Positions 8,295 to 15,857 are shown, counted from the first letter of the stretch. The stretch: DNA of 64,000 nucleotides from Nocardiopsis quinghaiensis (GCF_008638365.1 NZ_VWVU01000004.1:301166-365165), one strand, 5' to 3'. Numbers and translations: made by a program. Notes: generated by a model not told the origin, from the letters alone.

Positions 8295-8822
8295 TCAGGC
8301 CTCGACGCTCTCGGGCACGGGCGCGTAGGGGTCGATGTGCGCCCAGACCGTCAGGGGCTGGCCGGGCTCGCCCTCCCAGCCCCACTCCACGGACAGTCGG
8401 TCCACAAGGCGCAGACCTCGGCCGCACGTGGTCAGCGCGTCGGTCTCGGGGGACAGCCGGGGCACGTGCGGGGTCTGTCCGGGACGGGGCCCGTCGTCGG
8501 TGACCGCCACGAGGAGGACGCGCTCCAGCAGGTGGCGTATCCGCACCCGCACCCGCCCGCATTCGCTGCCGGAGGCGGTGTGCAGCCAGGCGTTGGCCAC
8601 CAGCTCGCTGACCACCACCAGCACCGGGAAGGTGCGGTGCGCGGGCATACGGAGGCCCCGCTGGCACCAGCTGCGGATCTGCGCCGCCTGCGAGGGCTGG
8701 GAGCCGAAGAACGCCGTGCGCGTTCCCGTCCCCCTGCTGGGGAACCGGTGCGGCAGTCCGCTCCCGGGCACCCGCCACTCCTCCACCGCCCGCCTCGGCC
8801 GAGGCACGCCACATCCACTCAT
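8295..8822 (-). CDS. ATP-binding protein, anti-sigma-factor-like HATPase (AbaA/WhiJ-cluster type)
   Basis: 175 residues from ATG 8822, preceded by GGAGGTG with a 6-nt spacer. It is a compact GHKL kinase-like fold: N-box VVVSELVANAWLHT, a VTDDGPRP G1 box and the GRGLRLVDRLS G2 box. Streptomycete genomes carry many such solo HATPases beside WhiJ-like regulators and DUF397 proteins, where they affect development and antibiotic production. It is divergent from the XRE regulator at 9004, matching that conserved three-gene arrangement. It may bind ATP without kinase activity. Confidence 0.85.
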   Translation of the reverse strand: MSGCGVPRPRRAVEEWRVPGSGLPHRFPSRGTGTRTAFFGSQPSQAAQIRSWCQRGLRMPAHRTFPVLVVVSELVANAWLHTASGSECGRVRVRIRHLLERVLLVAVTDDGPRPGQTPHVPRLSPETDALTTCGRGLRLVDRLSVEWGWEGEPGQPLTVWAHIDPYAPVPESVEA

Positions 8823-9003
8823 CGTGAACACCTCCAGATCAACAACCACTCGGTGTATCTGTCTCCTGGCAATGAGTATGGAGGCACGCAGGATGCAGCG
8901 CAATGGGTTCTGGGGAAATTTGCGCAGAGACTGATTGCCACAAGTTGGCTCTCTGGGTAGGGATGCGCCAAACTGGACACACCCCGGCTCCTGGAGGTCA
9001 TCG

Positions 9004-9870
9004 GTGGGGCAGAGCCCAGCAGGCGTCACCCGGCGCACCATCGCCCGTGTCATGAAGCGCGCCCGTATCCGGGCGGGCATCAAGAGCGGTACCGCGGCTC
9101 GCCACGCCGACATCAGCCCAGGCACGCTGACCAAGTACGAGAAGGCGGAGAACCCCTGGCCCGTACCGGTCGTGTACGTGCTCAGCGAGTTCTACGGGCT
9201 GTCCAAGGAGGACAGGGACAAGCTCGTTGACCTGGCCAGGCAGAAGGAACTCGGCTGGTGGCACAGACACCGGGACATCCCCGAGTGGTTCGAGTCCTAC
9301 ATCGGCCTGGAATCCGAAGCGCACACCGTGCTGAACTACGAGGACGGCACGATCCCCGGGTTGCTCCAGACCGCCGACTACGCCCGCTTCGTGCTCTCAG
9401 CCGACGTCGATGCCGACTCGGACGAGCAGGTGGAAGCTCATGTCACCGTGCGCATGCAGCGCCAGAAGCGCCTGACCGAAGAACCGCCCCTCCAGTTCAA
9501 TGCAGTGGTGAACGAGAGCGCCCTCTACCGGACTGTCGGCAGCACTGACACCATGCGTGAACAGCTCTCCGTGTTGCTGGACCGAGCCGAGCTGCCCAAC
9601 GTCGACCTTCGCGTCCTGCCTTTCGACGCTGGTGCACACGCCGCCAGTGAGGGAAGCTTCGTCCTCATGCAATTTCCCAACCTGCTGACTGATGTCAGCT
9701 TCGGAGACGTCGTTCTCGTCGAGTACCGGGCAGGTGCCCTCTACCTGGAGAAGGACCACGACATCGACCTCTTCTCGCGCATTTTCCAGCGCACTCAGGG
9801 CCAGGCACTGAGCCCTGAGGAATCCGTCAAACGCATTCAGCGCGTCCGCAGCGAACGCTACGAAGGATGA
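9004..9870 (+). CDS. WhiJ-like XRE regulator with DUF5753 domain
   Basis: 288 residues from GTG 9004 (GGAGGT site, 5-nt spacer); the frame is open further upstream but without a site. The N-terminal helix-turn-helix includes KRARIRAGIKSGTAARHADISPGTLTKYEKAE. The C-terminal DUF5753 domain carries the signature TIPGLLQTADYARFVL and a later VDLRVLPFDAGAHAASEGSFVL. These are paralogues of Streptomyces WhiJ, thought to repress developmental genes until antagonised by a DUF397 partner. The gene overlaps the DUF397 gene by 4 nt (ATGA), so the two are translationally coupled. Confidence 0.92.
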   Translation: MGQSPAGVTRRTIARVMKRARIRAGIKSGTAARHADISPGTLTKYEKAENPWPVPVVYVLSEFYGLSKEDRDKLVDLARQKELGWWHRHRDIPEWFESYIGLESEAHTVLNYEDGTIPGLLQTADYARFVLSADVDADSDEQVEAHVTVRMQRQKRLTEEPPLQFNAVVNESALYRTVGSTDTMREQLSVLLDRAELPNVDLRVLPFDAGAHAASEGSFVLMQFPNLLTDVSFGDVVLVEYRAGALYLEKDHDIDLFSRIFQRTQGQALSPEESVKRIQRVRSERYEG

Positions 9871-10079
9871 GGCACCAGGTGGCTTTCAACGAGTCCGACC
9901 GTATGGCTTGGCACAAATCCAGCTACTCCGGTGGCGGTGGTGGAAACTGTGTCGAGGTCGCTGAAGGGCAGGACGAGACACGAGTACGGGACACCCAGCA
10001 CCGCGAACTCGGCCACCTCACCTTCACCAGCCCGGAGTGGGCCGGTCTACTCACCACCCTCAAGGCGCGTCAGCCGTAG
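9867..10079 (+). CDS. DUF397 (BldB-like) protein
   Basis: 70 residues with the hallmarks of DUF397: AWHKSSYSGGGGGNCVEVAE, then VRDTQHRELGHLTFTSPEWAGLL. This family includes BldB of Streptomyces and usually acts with the WhiJ-like regulator encoded immediately upstream; the pair is sometimes described as toxin-antitoxin-like. The start ATG overlaps the stop of the upstream gene. Confidence 0.93.
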   Translation: MRHQVAFNESDRMAWHKSSYSGGGGGNCVEVAEGQDETRVRDTQHRELGHLTFTSPEWAGLLTTLKARQP

Positions 10080-10235
10080 CCGTGCCGGGTATCTCGGGAC
10101 TACCGGAGGTACCAGGAGCCGGGCCCTACGCCGTATTCGGCAGGGTCTCTATAAACGTGTGCTGTTGAACAGGACCGTAGCTTGCAGGTCCATGAACCCC
10201 CGACCCCTGCACTGGGCGCGTTCTAGACTCTGGCC

Positions 10236-10742
10236 ATGTCGAGAACCCTCTACCTGGTACTGTCCGGTGCTCCCGCACCCGAAGGGACCACCGAACTCGT
10301 GCAGGCCATCCAGGACCAGCACTGGCGGGTGACGGTGCTCTCCACACCCACGGGCGTGCACTTTCACGACCAGGAGCGTTTGGAGGAGCTGACTGGTGAG
10401 CCGGTCCGCGTCGACTTCCGTAGGCCCGGTATGGGCAAGAGCCTTCCTCCCGCCGACGCCGTCCTGGCGTGTCCGCTGACCTTCAACACCGTCAACAAGT
10501 TCGCCCAGGGCATTGCCGACAACTTCGCGGTCTCCCTGCTGTGCGAGATGGCCGGGTACCGGGTACCCACCGTGGTGGTGCCCCACTGCAAACCCCAACT
10601 CGCCTCCCACCCCGCCTTCGCCCGGTCCCTGGAGACCCTGCGCGGGACGGAGGCGGTCACCGTCCTGCATGACCCCGACGCTCCCTACGAGCGCCGCATG
10701 CCCACCTGGCAGCACGTCCTCGACACCGTGAACAGCCTCTGA
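10236..10742 (+). CDS. Flavoprotein (HFCD-family, PPC-decarboxylase-like)
   Basis: 168 residues resembling the flavoprotein/HFCD Rossmann family, which includes phosphopantothenoylcysteine decarboxylase and the lantibiotic cysteine decarboxylases EpiD/MrsD. Visible features are an N-terminal LYLVLSGAPAP strand-loop, DAVLACPLTFNTVNKFAQGIADNFAVSLL (FMN-binding region with the conserved Asn-rich turn) and the TVVVPHCKPQL segment. Its stop is 14 nt before the XRE-TPR regulator, so the two form an operon. It may be a tailoring enzyme for the RiPP locus downstream or an independent enzyme under its own regulator. Confidence 0.7.
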   Translation: MSRTLYLVLSGAPAPEGTTELVQAIQDQHWRVTVLSTPTGVHFHDQERLEELTGEPVRVDFRRPGMGKSLPPADAVLACPLTFNTVNKFAQGIADNFAVSLLCEMAGYRVPTVVVPHCKPQLASHPAFARSLETLRGTEAVTVLHDPDAPYERRMPTWQHVLDTVNSL

Positions 10743-10756
10743 CCGAAAGGCGCAGT

Positions 10757-11968
10757 GTGGATCCCGCCACCCGAGGCCAGACGATCAAACGCGCACGACG
10801 CAGGCACGGCTATTCCCAGAGCGTGCTCGCCGGTCTTGTGGGGCGCTCCGAGTCCTGGCTCTCCCAGGTCGAACGCGGAATCCTCACGGTGGACTCACAC
10901 GAGGTCCTGAACCGTCTGTCACTCGTGCTCCGGCTGGGCCTCACCGAACTGACCGGCACCAAATCCGAGGCGGTCACCGATATGCGCTACGACGCTGCCC
11001 GCACGATCGAGCGGGCCATGATGCGGTACTCCACGCTGGAGACCATCGTCGCCGAGACCGGCACCGAACCCCGGGTTGACCCGTCCGTGTTGCTCGCCCA
11101 GGCCCACCACACCTATGCCGCCTACCAGGCGGCCCGTTACGACGAGGCCGGACGACGTCTGCCCCGATTGATCCGCGAGGCAGAGGCCGCCGCGCACAGC
11201 CGTGGGGCCGATCGGCCTGCGGTGTGCGCGGCCAGGGCCATGGTCTACAACACCACGGCGGCCCTGCTGCGCAAAGTGGGGGAGAAAAACCTGGCCTGGC
11301 AGGCCGCCGACCGCGCTATGTCAGCTGCCGCATGGGCCAACCAGCCCTTGTTGACCGCCGTGGCCGCCTACCGGATGGCGTATGTGTTCATTTCACGCGG
11401 ACACCCCGCCGAAGCGGCAGAGCTGGCGATGGGTGCGGCGGGCGTACTTGAACGCCGGATGAACCCCGGCACTCCCGAGGAACTGAGCGTCTACGGCGGG
11501 CTACACCTGGCGGCGGCCACGGCCGCCGCCGCGGAGTTCGACCGGGTAGCCGTGCCGCGCTTGCTCCGCCAAGCCCATCGCGCCGCCGAACGCCTCGGCG
11601 GGGACCGCAACCTGCACGGGACGGCTTTCGGCAGGACCAACGTCGCCATCCACACCATCAGCACCGCCATGGCGACCGGTGACGCACGTACTGCCGTGGA
11701 AGTGGGGGAGGACCTGGACGTCAGCGCTCTTCCCGCCGGGCTGGTCAGCCGACGCGCTCAGGTGGGTCTGGATCTGGCTCGCGCCTACACACAGCGGCGC
11801 CAGGACGCCGCAGCGGTCCACACCCTCCTGGAAGCTGAACACCTCGCCCCCGAACTCATCCGCTACCACCCGGGGACGGCACGCCTCCTGACCGAACTGC
11901 TGCGCCGGGAACACCGCCGGTCCACCCCGGAGCTGCGCCCCTTGGCCCACAGAGCCGGAATGGCCTGA
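10757..11968 (+). CDS. XRE-family regulator with TPR-like C-terminal domain
   Basis: 403 residues from GTG 10757. The helix-turn-helix occupies about residues 3-65 (IKRARRRHGYSQSVLAGLVGRSESWLSQVERG). The rest is alpha-helical and Ala-rich with repeating helix pairs typical of tetratricopeptide sensor domains, as in peptide-responsive or Streptomyces regulators. It is operonic with the flavoprotein upstream and ends at a true rho-independent terminator, so it is transcriptionally separated from the radical-SAM gene that follows. It is a plausible regulator of the adjacent RiPP genes (inference). Confidence 0.85.
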   Translation: MDPATRGQTIKRARRRHGYSQSVLAGLVGRSESWLSQVERGILTVDSHEVLNRLSLVLRLGLTELTGTKSEAVTDMRYDAARTIERAMMRYSTLETIVAETGTEPRVDPSVLLAQAHHTYAAYQAARYDEAGRRLPRLIREAEAAAHSRGADRPAVCAARAMVYNTTAALLRKVGEKNLAWQAADRAMSAAAWANQPLLTAVAAYRMAYVFISRGHPAEAAELAMGAAGVLERRMNPGTPEELSVYGGLHLAAATAAAAEFDRVAVPRLLRQAHRAAERLGGDRNLHGTAFGRTNVAIHTISTAMATGDARTAVEVGEDLDVSALPAGLVSRRAQVGLDLARAYTQRRQDAAAVHTLLEAEHLAPELIRYHPGTARLLTELLRREHRRSTPELRPLAHRAGMA

Positions 11969-11971
11969 GCC

Positions 11972-11998
11972 GACCCGCAGATCCCTGCGGGTCTTTTA
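11972..11998 (+). terminator. Rho-independent terminator with T-run
   Basis: GACCCGCAG, loop ATCC, CTGCGGGTC, then TTTTA. It sits four nt after the regulator stop codon and 50 nt before the radical-SAM start, so the RiPP genes need their own promoter in the 11998-12048 gap. Confidence 0.9.
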
Positions 11999-12048
11999 CC
12001 CTCCGGCGGCTGCGAAACCGCGAGGCGTTCGCGCCTTACGGTCGCTCT

Positions 12049-13224
12049 ATGTCGATAACCAGGGCCCCGGGGCAGACCACGCCCGGACGTGTTCCTCGCC
12101 AGCGTGACCACGGCACGGAAGATGTCGTGTTGGCCCCCCGCTTCCAGTCGCTGATCCTCCAGCCGACCACACTGTGCAACCTCAACTGCTCCTACTGCTA
12201 TCTGCCCACCGCTGAGCGCAAGACCCGCCTGGAGATGTCCGTCCCGATCGCCGAAGCCCTCGCGGCCGGTATCGCCGACCAGGGCGGGGATGTGGTGGAC
12301 GTGGTCTGGCACGGCGGAGAGCCTCTGACCACACGACGCGACCGCTTTCGCGCTTTGTTGGGGCCGTTCGAGCTCCTGCGTCGCCAGGGCAGAGTCCGTC
12401 ACTTCGTCCAGACCAACGCCACCCTCATCGACGATGCCTGGTGCGATCTCTTCAACCGCTACGGCTTGCGTGTGGGGGTGAGCATCGACGGCCCGGAGGC
12501 GGCCAACCGAGCACGTACCGACTGGGGCACCAGGCCATCCTTCGACCGCGCGATGCGCGGTATCTCCCGGCTACGCGCCCATGACATCGCCTTCTCCGCT
12601 ATCTGCGTGGTCACCGCGCAGACCGTCACGCAGCCCGAGCCCCTGCTGGACTTCTTCGAGGACCTGGGCGCCACCAGTGTCGGCTTCAACATCGAAGAAC
12701 TCGAAGGCGCCAACAACGACCGGCAGAGCATTCCTCCCGAATTCGTGCGCCGCTTCTGGCGGAAGATGTTCGACTGCCTTGATGCCGGGAGTCCTCTGCG
12801 TGCACGCGAGGCCGACCGGCTCCTGGGTTACCTGGCCGACGCGCGCGCTGGACGCAAGGACCGGTGGGACACAGTGCTCCACGATCCCATTCCGACCGTG
12901 GGGACCAACGGCGACGTGGTGGTGCTCTCCCCGGAGCTGCTCGGAGTCAAGGACGACCGCTACGACGACTTCGTCCTCGGCAACGTCCTGGACCAGACCT
13001 TGGTCTCCATCCTTAACCGCGCCGCCGAAGCCTCCTATGTGCGCGAGTACACCGAGGGCGTGCGGCGGTGCCGTCAGGAGTGCGAGTTCTTCGCGTTCTG
13101 CCAGGGAGGACAGGCCTCGAACAAGTACTTCGAGCACGGGGACTTCACCGTCACCGAGACCGCCTACTGCCGTAATTCGAAGATCGAACTCGCCCGCGCG
13201 CTGGGCGAGAAGATGGGAGTGTGA
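12049..13224 (+). CDS. amcB: Radical SAM/SPASM cyclophane-forming peptide maturase (AmcB/FxsB type)
   Basis: 391 residues. The radical-SAM cluster motif CNLNCSYC (Cys43, Cys47, Cys50) sits after PTTLCN, followed by a VVDVVWHGGEPL SAM-binding strand and a FVQTNATLID segment. The C-terminal SPASM region holds further Cys (CRQECEFFAFC, then TAYC) that would bind auxiliary Fe-S clusters. FxsB/AmcB-class enzymes join an aromatic side chain to the beta-carbon of the residue two positions later, making three-residue cyclophanes. The precursor gene starts 3 nt after this stop, and its (F/W)DN motifs match that chemistry. The symbol follows my recollection of naming for this family. Confidence 0.85.
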   Translation: MSITRAPGQTTPGRVPRQRDHGTEDVVLAPRFQSLILQPTTLCNLNCSYCYLPTAERKTRLEMSVPIAEALAAGIADQGGDVVDVVWHGGEPLTTRRDRFRALLGPFELLRRQGRVRHFVQTNATLIDDAWCDLFNRYGLRVGVSIDGPEAANRARTDWGTRPSFDRAMRGISRLRAHDIAFSAICVVTAQTVTQPEPLLDFFEDLGATSVGFNIEELEGANNDRQSIPPEFVRRFWRKMFDCLDAGSPLRAREADRLLGYLADARAGRKDRWDTVLHDPIPTVGTNGDVVVLSPELLGVKDDRYDDFVLGNVLDQTLVSILNRAAEASYVREYTEGVRRCRQECEFFAFCQGGQASNKYFEHGDFTVTETAYCRNSKIELARALGEKMGV

Positions 13225-13227
13225 ACG

Positions 13228-13395
13228 ATGAACAGTGTCATGTCCGCGCTTGAGCGGTCCCCCGAGGTCGCCGACCTGATCGGACGGCTTCGGCCGAGCA
13301 TCCCGGTGGGGCGGTTCGACAACCGCGACACCTGGGACAACAAGAACGGTGGACCCTGGGACAACCGTTCCACCTGGGACAACTGGAGCAAGTAG
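13228..13395 (+). CDS. amcA: RiPP precursor with four (F/W)DN cyclophane motifs (AmcA-like)
   Basis: 55 residues, ATG 13228 with GGGAG upstream inside the end of the maturase gene, stop TAG 13393-13395. Residues 1-29 form an alpha-helical leader (LERSPEVADLIGRLRPSIPVG). The core holds FDN (30-32), WDN (36-38), WDN (44-46) and WDN (50-52), spaced 6 to 8 residues apart and ending in WSK. Each aromatic-Asp-Asn triplet fits the ring-forming aromatic-X-Asn pattern of triceptides. There is no Cys, so lanthionine or C-terminal Cys decarboxylation chemistry is excluded. It is too small for most gene callers. The final product, cleavage site and activity are unknown. Confidence 0.88.
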   Translation: MNSVMSALERSPEVADLIGRLRPSIPVGRFDNRDTWDNKNGGPWDNRSTWDNWSK

Positions 13396-13410
13396 AACGG
13401 GGAAGGTTTC

Positions 13411-13965
13411 GTGGAGACAGCCCGGATCCGGGGCGCGAAGGTGCTCCTGCCCAGCGATGACGAGGCACCGGTGGCCTCGTGGCCGCATCCGAACCCGCTG
13501 GAAGAGGAGAGGGTAGCCAACACCGACTTCCGGTCGGTGGACCTGTCCTCGCACCGCCTGGTGGACGTCCGCCTCGACCGATGCCGTTTTCGCACGTCGA
13601 GGCTGATGGGGACGTCACTGGTGCGGGTGTCCCTCAGGGACGTGGTATTCGAGGGCTGCCAGTTCGACTACGCCACCTGGGCCCAGGTCAGGACTGTTAG
13701 TGACGTGGCGTTCGTGGGCTGCTCCTTCAAGGAGGCCGAGTTTGAGGGATGCGATCTACGCGAGGCGGTCTTCGACGACTGCACCTTTGGTGTGGACCTG
13801 CGGGGCACCTCCCTGACCGGTGCGGACCTGCGGGAGAGCGATCTGTCGGGCCTGTCGGGGTTGGCCTCGCTGCGCGGGGCCAAGGTGACCGCGATGCAGT
13901 TGCGCCAGCTCAGCGAGGTCATGGTCCGCGACCTGAACCTGACCGTGGCCGAGGCGCCACTGTAA
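13411..13965 (+). CDS. Pentapeptide-repeat protein of the RiPP locus
   Basis: 184 residues from GTG 13411 (GGGGAAGG site), 15 nt after the precursor stop. The middle has repeated A(D/N)LXX-like five-residue units (NTDFRSVDLSS, CRFRTSRLMG, AEFEGCDLREAVFDDC, GTSLTGADLRESDLSG) that fold as a right-handed quadrilateral helix. Related proteins mimic DNA and protect gyrase (MfpA, Qnr) or act as immunity or scaffold proteins. Its place directly behind the precursor suggests self-protection or assembly of the modified peptide; this is inference. Confidence 0.85.
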   Translation: METARIRGAKVLLPSDDEAPVASWPHPNPLEEERVANTDFRSVDLSSHRLVDVRLDRCRFRTSRLMGTSLVRVSLRDVVFEGCQFDYATWAQVRTVSDVAFVGCSFKEAEFEGCDLREAVFDDCTFGVDLRGTSLTGADLRESDLSGLSGLASLRGAKVTAMQLRQLSEVMVRDLNLTVAEAPL

Positions 13966-14260
13966 CCGGCCCGGCTGACCGGGTACGAATTCCACGACGT
14001 GGCCACGATCGACTCTGCCACGGTTCTTCTCTTCGCCCGCCGGGGCGCCCACGGCGCTCGCGCTTACGCGGAGGGCACGACCACCTACCTGAAGAACGAG
14101 AGTAGCTCGTAGCCGCACCGACTTGTTACGGCGGTGCACAGCACTGCTGAGAATTCCAACCGTGGAGGAGACCGTCAACGAGGTACTGATGGACGCGATC
14201 CCCGAAGAGTTTGAAGGACCCTCACTGGTTAAAGCACATTTTGCAAGGTGATCTTTTAGG
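13966..14260 (+). pseudogene. Gene debris downstream of the RiPP locus (two open fragments)
   Basis: Two protein-like fragments lie here on the plus strand without starts. The first (13972-14112) is in frame with the preceding pentapeptide gene beyond its TAA and reads GYEFHDVATIDSATVLLFA then GAHGARAYAEGTTTYLKNE. The second (about 14093-14251, with a possible GTG at 14162) ends EETVNEVLMDAIPEEFEG then PSLVKAHFAR. Both look like real coding sequence cut short, and base composition falls toward the restriction gene. They may be remnants left by insertion of the 14.2-15.4 kb island. Confidence 0.4.
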
Positions 14261-15238
14261 TTACGAACCTTCTACGGGCCACCCGACAAAGCTTTCATTG
14301 TCTCGGTAGACGAGGTTGATGTTGACTGACTTCAGGAGATCCTGAAGATCAGAGTTCGGCTTTTCGGGGAGCAGGACGGCAAGCGTGGGGTTCGGAGTAA
14401 TATGTCTCCGGTAATCCATGAGTTGACCGATGGCCATGCGAACAGCTTCACGTGAGCTTGTCCCTTTCGCCTCGTAGAGCACCTGGGACTTGGTGTCATA
14501 AAGATCAGTGAGGAGGCTGGAAGAGAGCCCGGAAGTTCTGATCTGGAATCTTCGCACCTGATGCTCATGTTCTTCGAGCATCTTTCTAAACTCCTCGCAA
14601 AGCTCCGCTTCACGGCGTTTGACCTTGGTGCTGCGGGTCGCTGACCTGGAGATAGGTTTGCCGCTGTAAGTCTCGGGGTCCACGATGATGCTTGTGGCGG
14701 TATCAACTGGGACCTGCTGGACTTCGGTCTTCGTCAAGAGCTCGATGGTGTCTTCGAGAAGCGGTGTGAGTTCATCGACTGGACGTAGGCGGAACACGAT
14801 GACGCGCCGAAGCTCGCCTGCCTGATTGGGTGCTTGGCGGAGGACGTAGGGCTCCTCCTCGTCCAGCTTGAACTTGCCAACGTAGCGTTGGAGCTTAGTC
14901 CCTTTCCCGGGCACTTTCCCTGTAGCCTTAAAGACACGTAGTGCGCGCCCCTCTTTAGCATGCATCAGGATGGCATGGTTTCTTGGGCCATAGCGCCCAT
15001 GGAATACCTGGTCGCCCTCGCCGTCACCGGTGTATTCAAAGAGGGGGGCGCTGTGGCCATCGATGGGGAGCCATCCGTCGTAGTACCCAGACTTCTCGCC
15101 TGATGCAGGGTCGGTGTAGAGCAGCACATTGGGAGAGATCGAACATGGCTGGATCCCTTGACTTTGACCCCCACCGAAAACTGATCGCATTTCCTTGCGG
15201 GTAGTAAGTTCGCCAGGTTTGATCCCTTTGTCAGCCAT
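14261..15238 (-). CDS. Solitary restriction endonuclease with SRA-like sensor and PD-(D/E)XK nuclease
   Basis: 325 residues from ATG 15238. The N-terminal domain has the SRA/YDG-like pattern GYYDGWLP, FEYTGDGEGDQVF, GRYGPRNHAILMH and ALRVFKATG, a fold that reads modified bases. The C-terminal domain shows a PD-(D/E)XK core: DLYDTKSQVLYEAKG (Asp245 or Asp248, Glu256, Lys258) and QLMDYRRHI. No DNA methyltransferase gene adjoins it, which fits a type IV, modification-dependent enzyme. Codon and base use are visibly less GC-rich than neighbouring genes, indicating recent acquisition. A truncated gene ends 4 nt before its start. Confidence 0.72.
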   Translation of the reverse strand: MADKGIKPGELTTRKEMRSVFGGGQSQGIQPCSISPNVLLYTDPASGEKSGYYDGWLPIDGHSAPLFEYTGDGEGDQVFHGRYGPRNHAILMHAKEGRALRVFKATGKVPGKGTKLQRYVGKFKLDEEEPYVLRQAPNQAGELRRVIVFRLRPVDELTPLLEDTIELLTKTEVQQVPVDTATSIIVDPETYSGKPISRSATRSTKVKRREAELCEEFRKMLEEHEHQVRRFQIRTSGLSSSLLTDLYDTKSQVLYEAKGTSSREAVRMAIGQLMDYRRHITPNPTLAVLLPEKPNSDLQDLLKSVNINLVYRDNESFVGWPVEGS

Positions 15239-15242
15239 GGGC

Positions 15243-15416
15243 TTAATGTACAGCTTTGGCGTAGCCTTGCCCTGCCGCACAGTGGATCCGAGAGGGCAGG
15301 GTGACTCTGGCGAGACTGTCCATGTCTGCGAAAGACCAGGTAGGACTCATGAACACGTTCGGATAGATGCCCATGGAGAGCAGGCGCATGCTCTCCATCG
15401 CTGCGGAGTACTCCAG
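15243..15416 (-). pseudogene. C-terminal fragment of an unknown gene upstream of the nuclease
   Basis: The minus-strand frame ending TAA at 15243-15245 reads LEYSAAMESMRLLSMGIYPN, VFMSPTWSFADMDSLARVTL and so on for about 57 residues of protein-like, lower-GC sequence. Farther upstream the frame becomes the antisense of the DUF1540 gene region. The stop lies 4 nt before the nuclease ATG, an operon-like junction. It is best read as the 3' remnant of a partner gene whose 5' part was lost. The family was not recognised. Confidence 0.45.
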
Positions 15417-15572
15417 ACTGTGTTGCGGCAGCAGTCCGGCCCGAAACCGTGCGCGCACCAAGCCCCCGTCAAGACTTCGTCCGGTTCCCGGTGACACGGG
15501 GCCATCTCCCCGAGACCACGCACCTCGTCTGGCAGCGTCTGAGGCGCCGTCGACGTTCCGGGAGGACTGCTT

Positions 15573-15857
15573 ATGGACATGCCCGTGGTGAACTCGTGCC
15601 AGGTGGACGCCTGCGCCTACAACACCGAACACACCTGCCACGCGCTGGCCATCACCGTGGGGGACTCCACCCACGCCCAGTGCGACACCTTCTTCGGGAC
15701 GCAGACCAGTGGCGGCGACCCCGTCAGCACCGGCCACGTCGGAGCCTGCAAGATGGCCGACTGCCAGCACAACGTCCGGTTGGAGTGCCAGGCGCCGGGT
15801 ATCTCCGTCGGCTTCGCGCACGACCAGGCGGACTGCCTCACCTACGCGCCGGCGTGA
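15573..15857 (+). CDS. DUF1540 Cys-rich protein, two copies of the motif
   Basis: 94 residues from ATG 15573 with GGAGG 7 nt upstream. Two tandem DUF1540 units are visible: CQVDACAYNTEHTCHALAITVG and then CKMADCQHNVRLECQAPGISVG, each followed by a further Cys (QCDTFFG and DCLTYAP). The regular eight-Cys spacing suggests metal binding, probably zinc, in the cytoplasm. Function is unknown. A strong hairpin follows the stop. Confidence 0.88.
   Translation: MDMPVVNSCQVDACAYNTEHTCHALAITVGDSTHAQCDTFFGTQTSGGDPVSTGHVGACKMADCQHNVRLECQAPGISVGFAHDQADCLTYAPA

Noticed and set aside
13315..13392. Repeated GACAAC/TGGGACAAC units as a possible DNA repeat or CRISPR
   Set aside because: The repetition follows the codons of the (F/W)DN motifs in an intact precursor ORF, without spacers of constant length.
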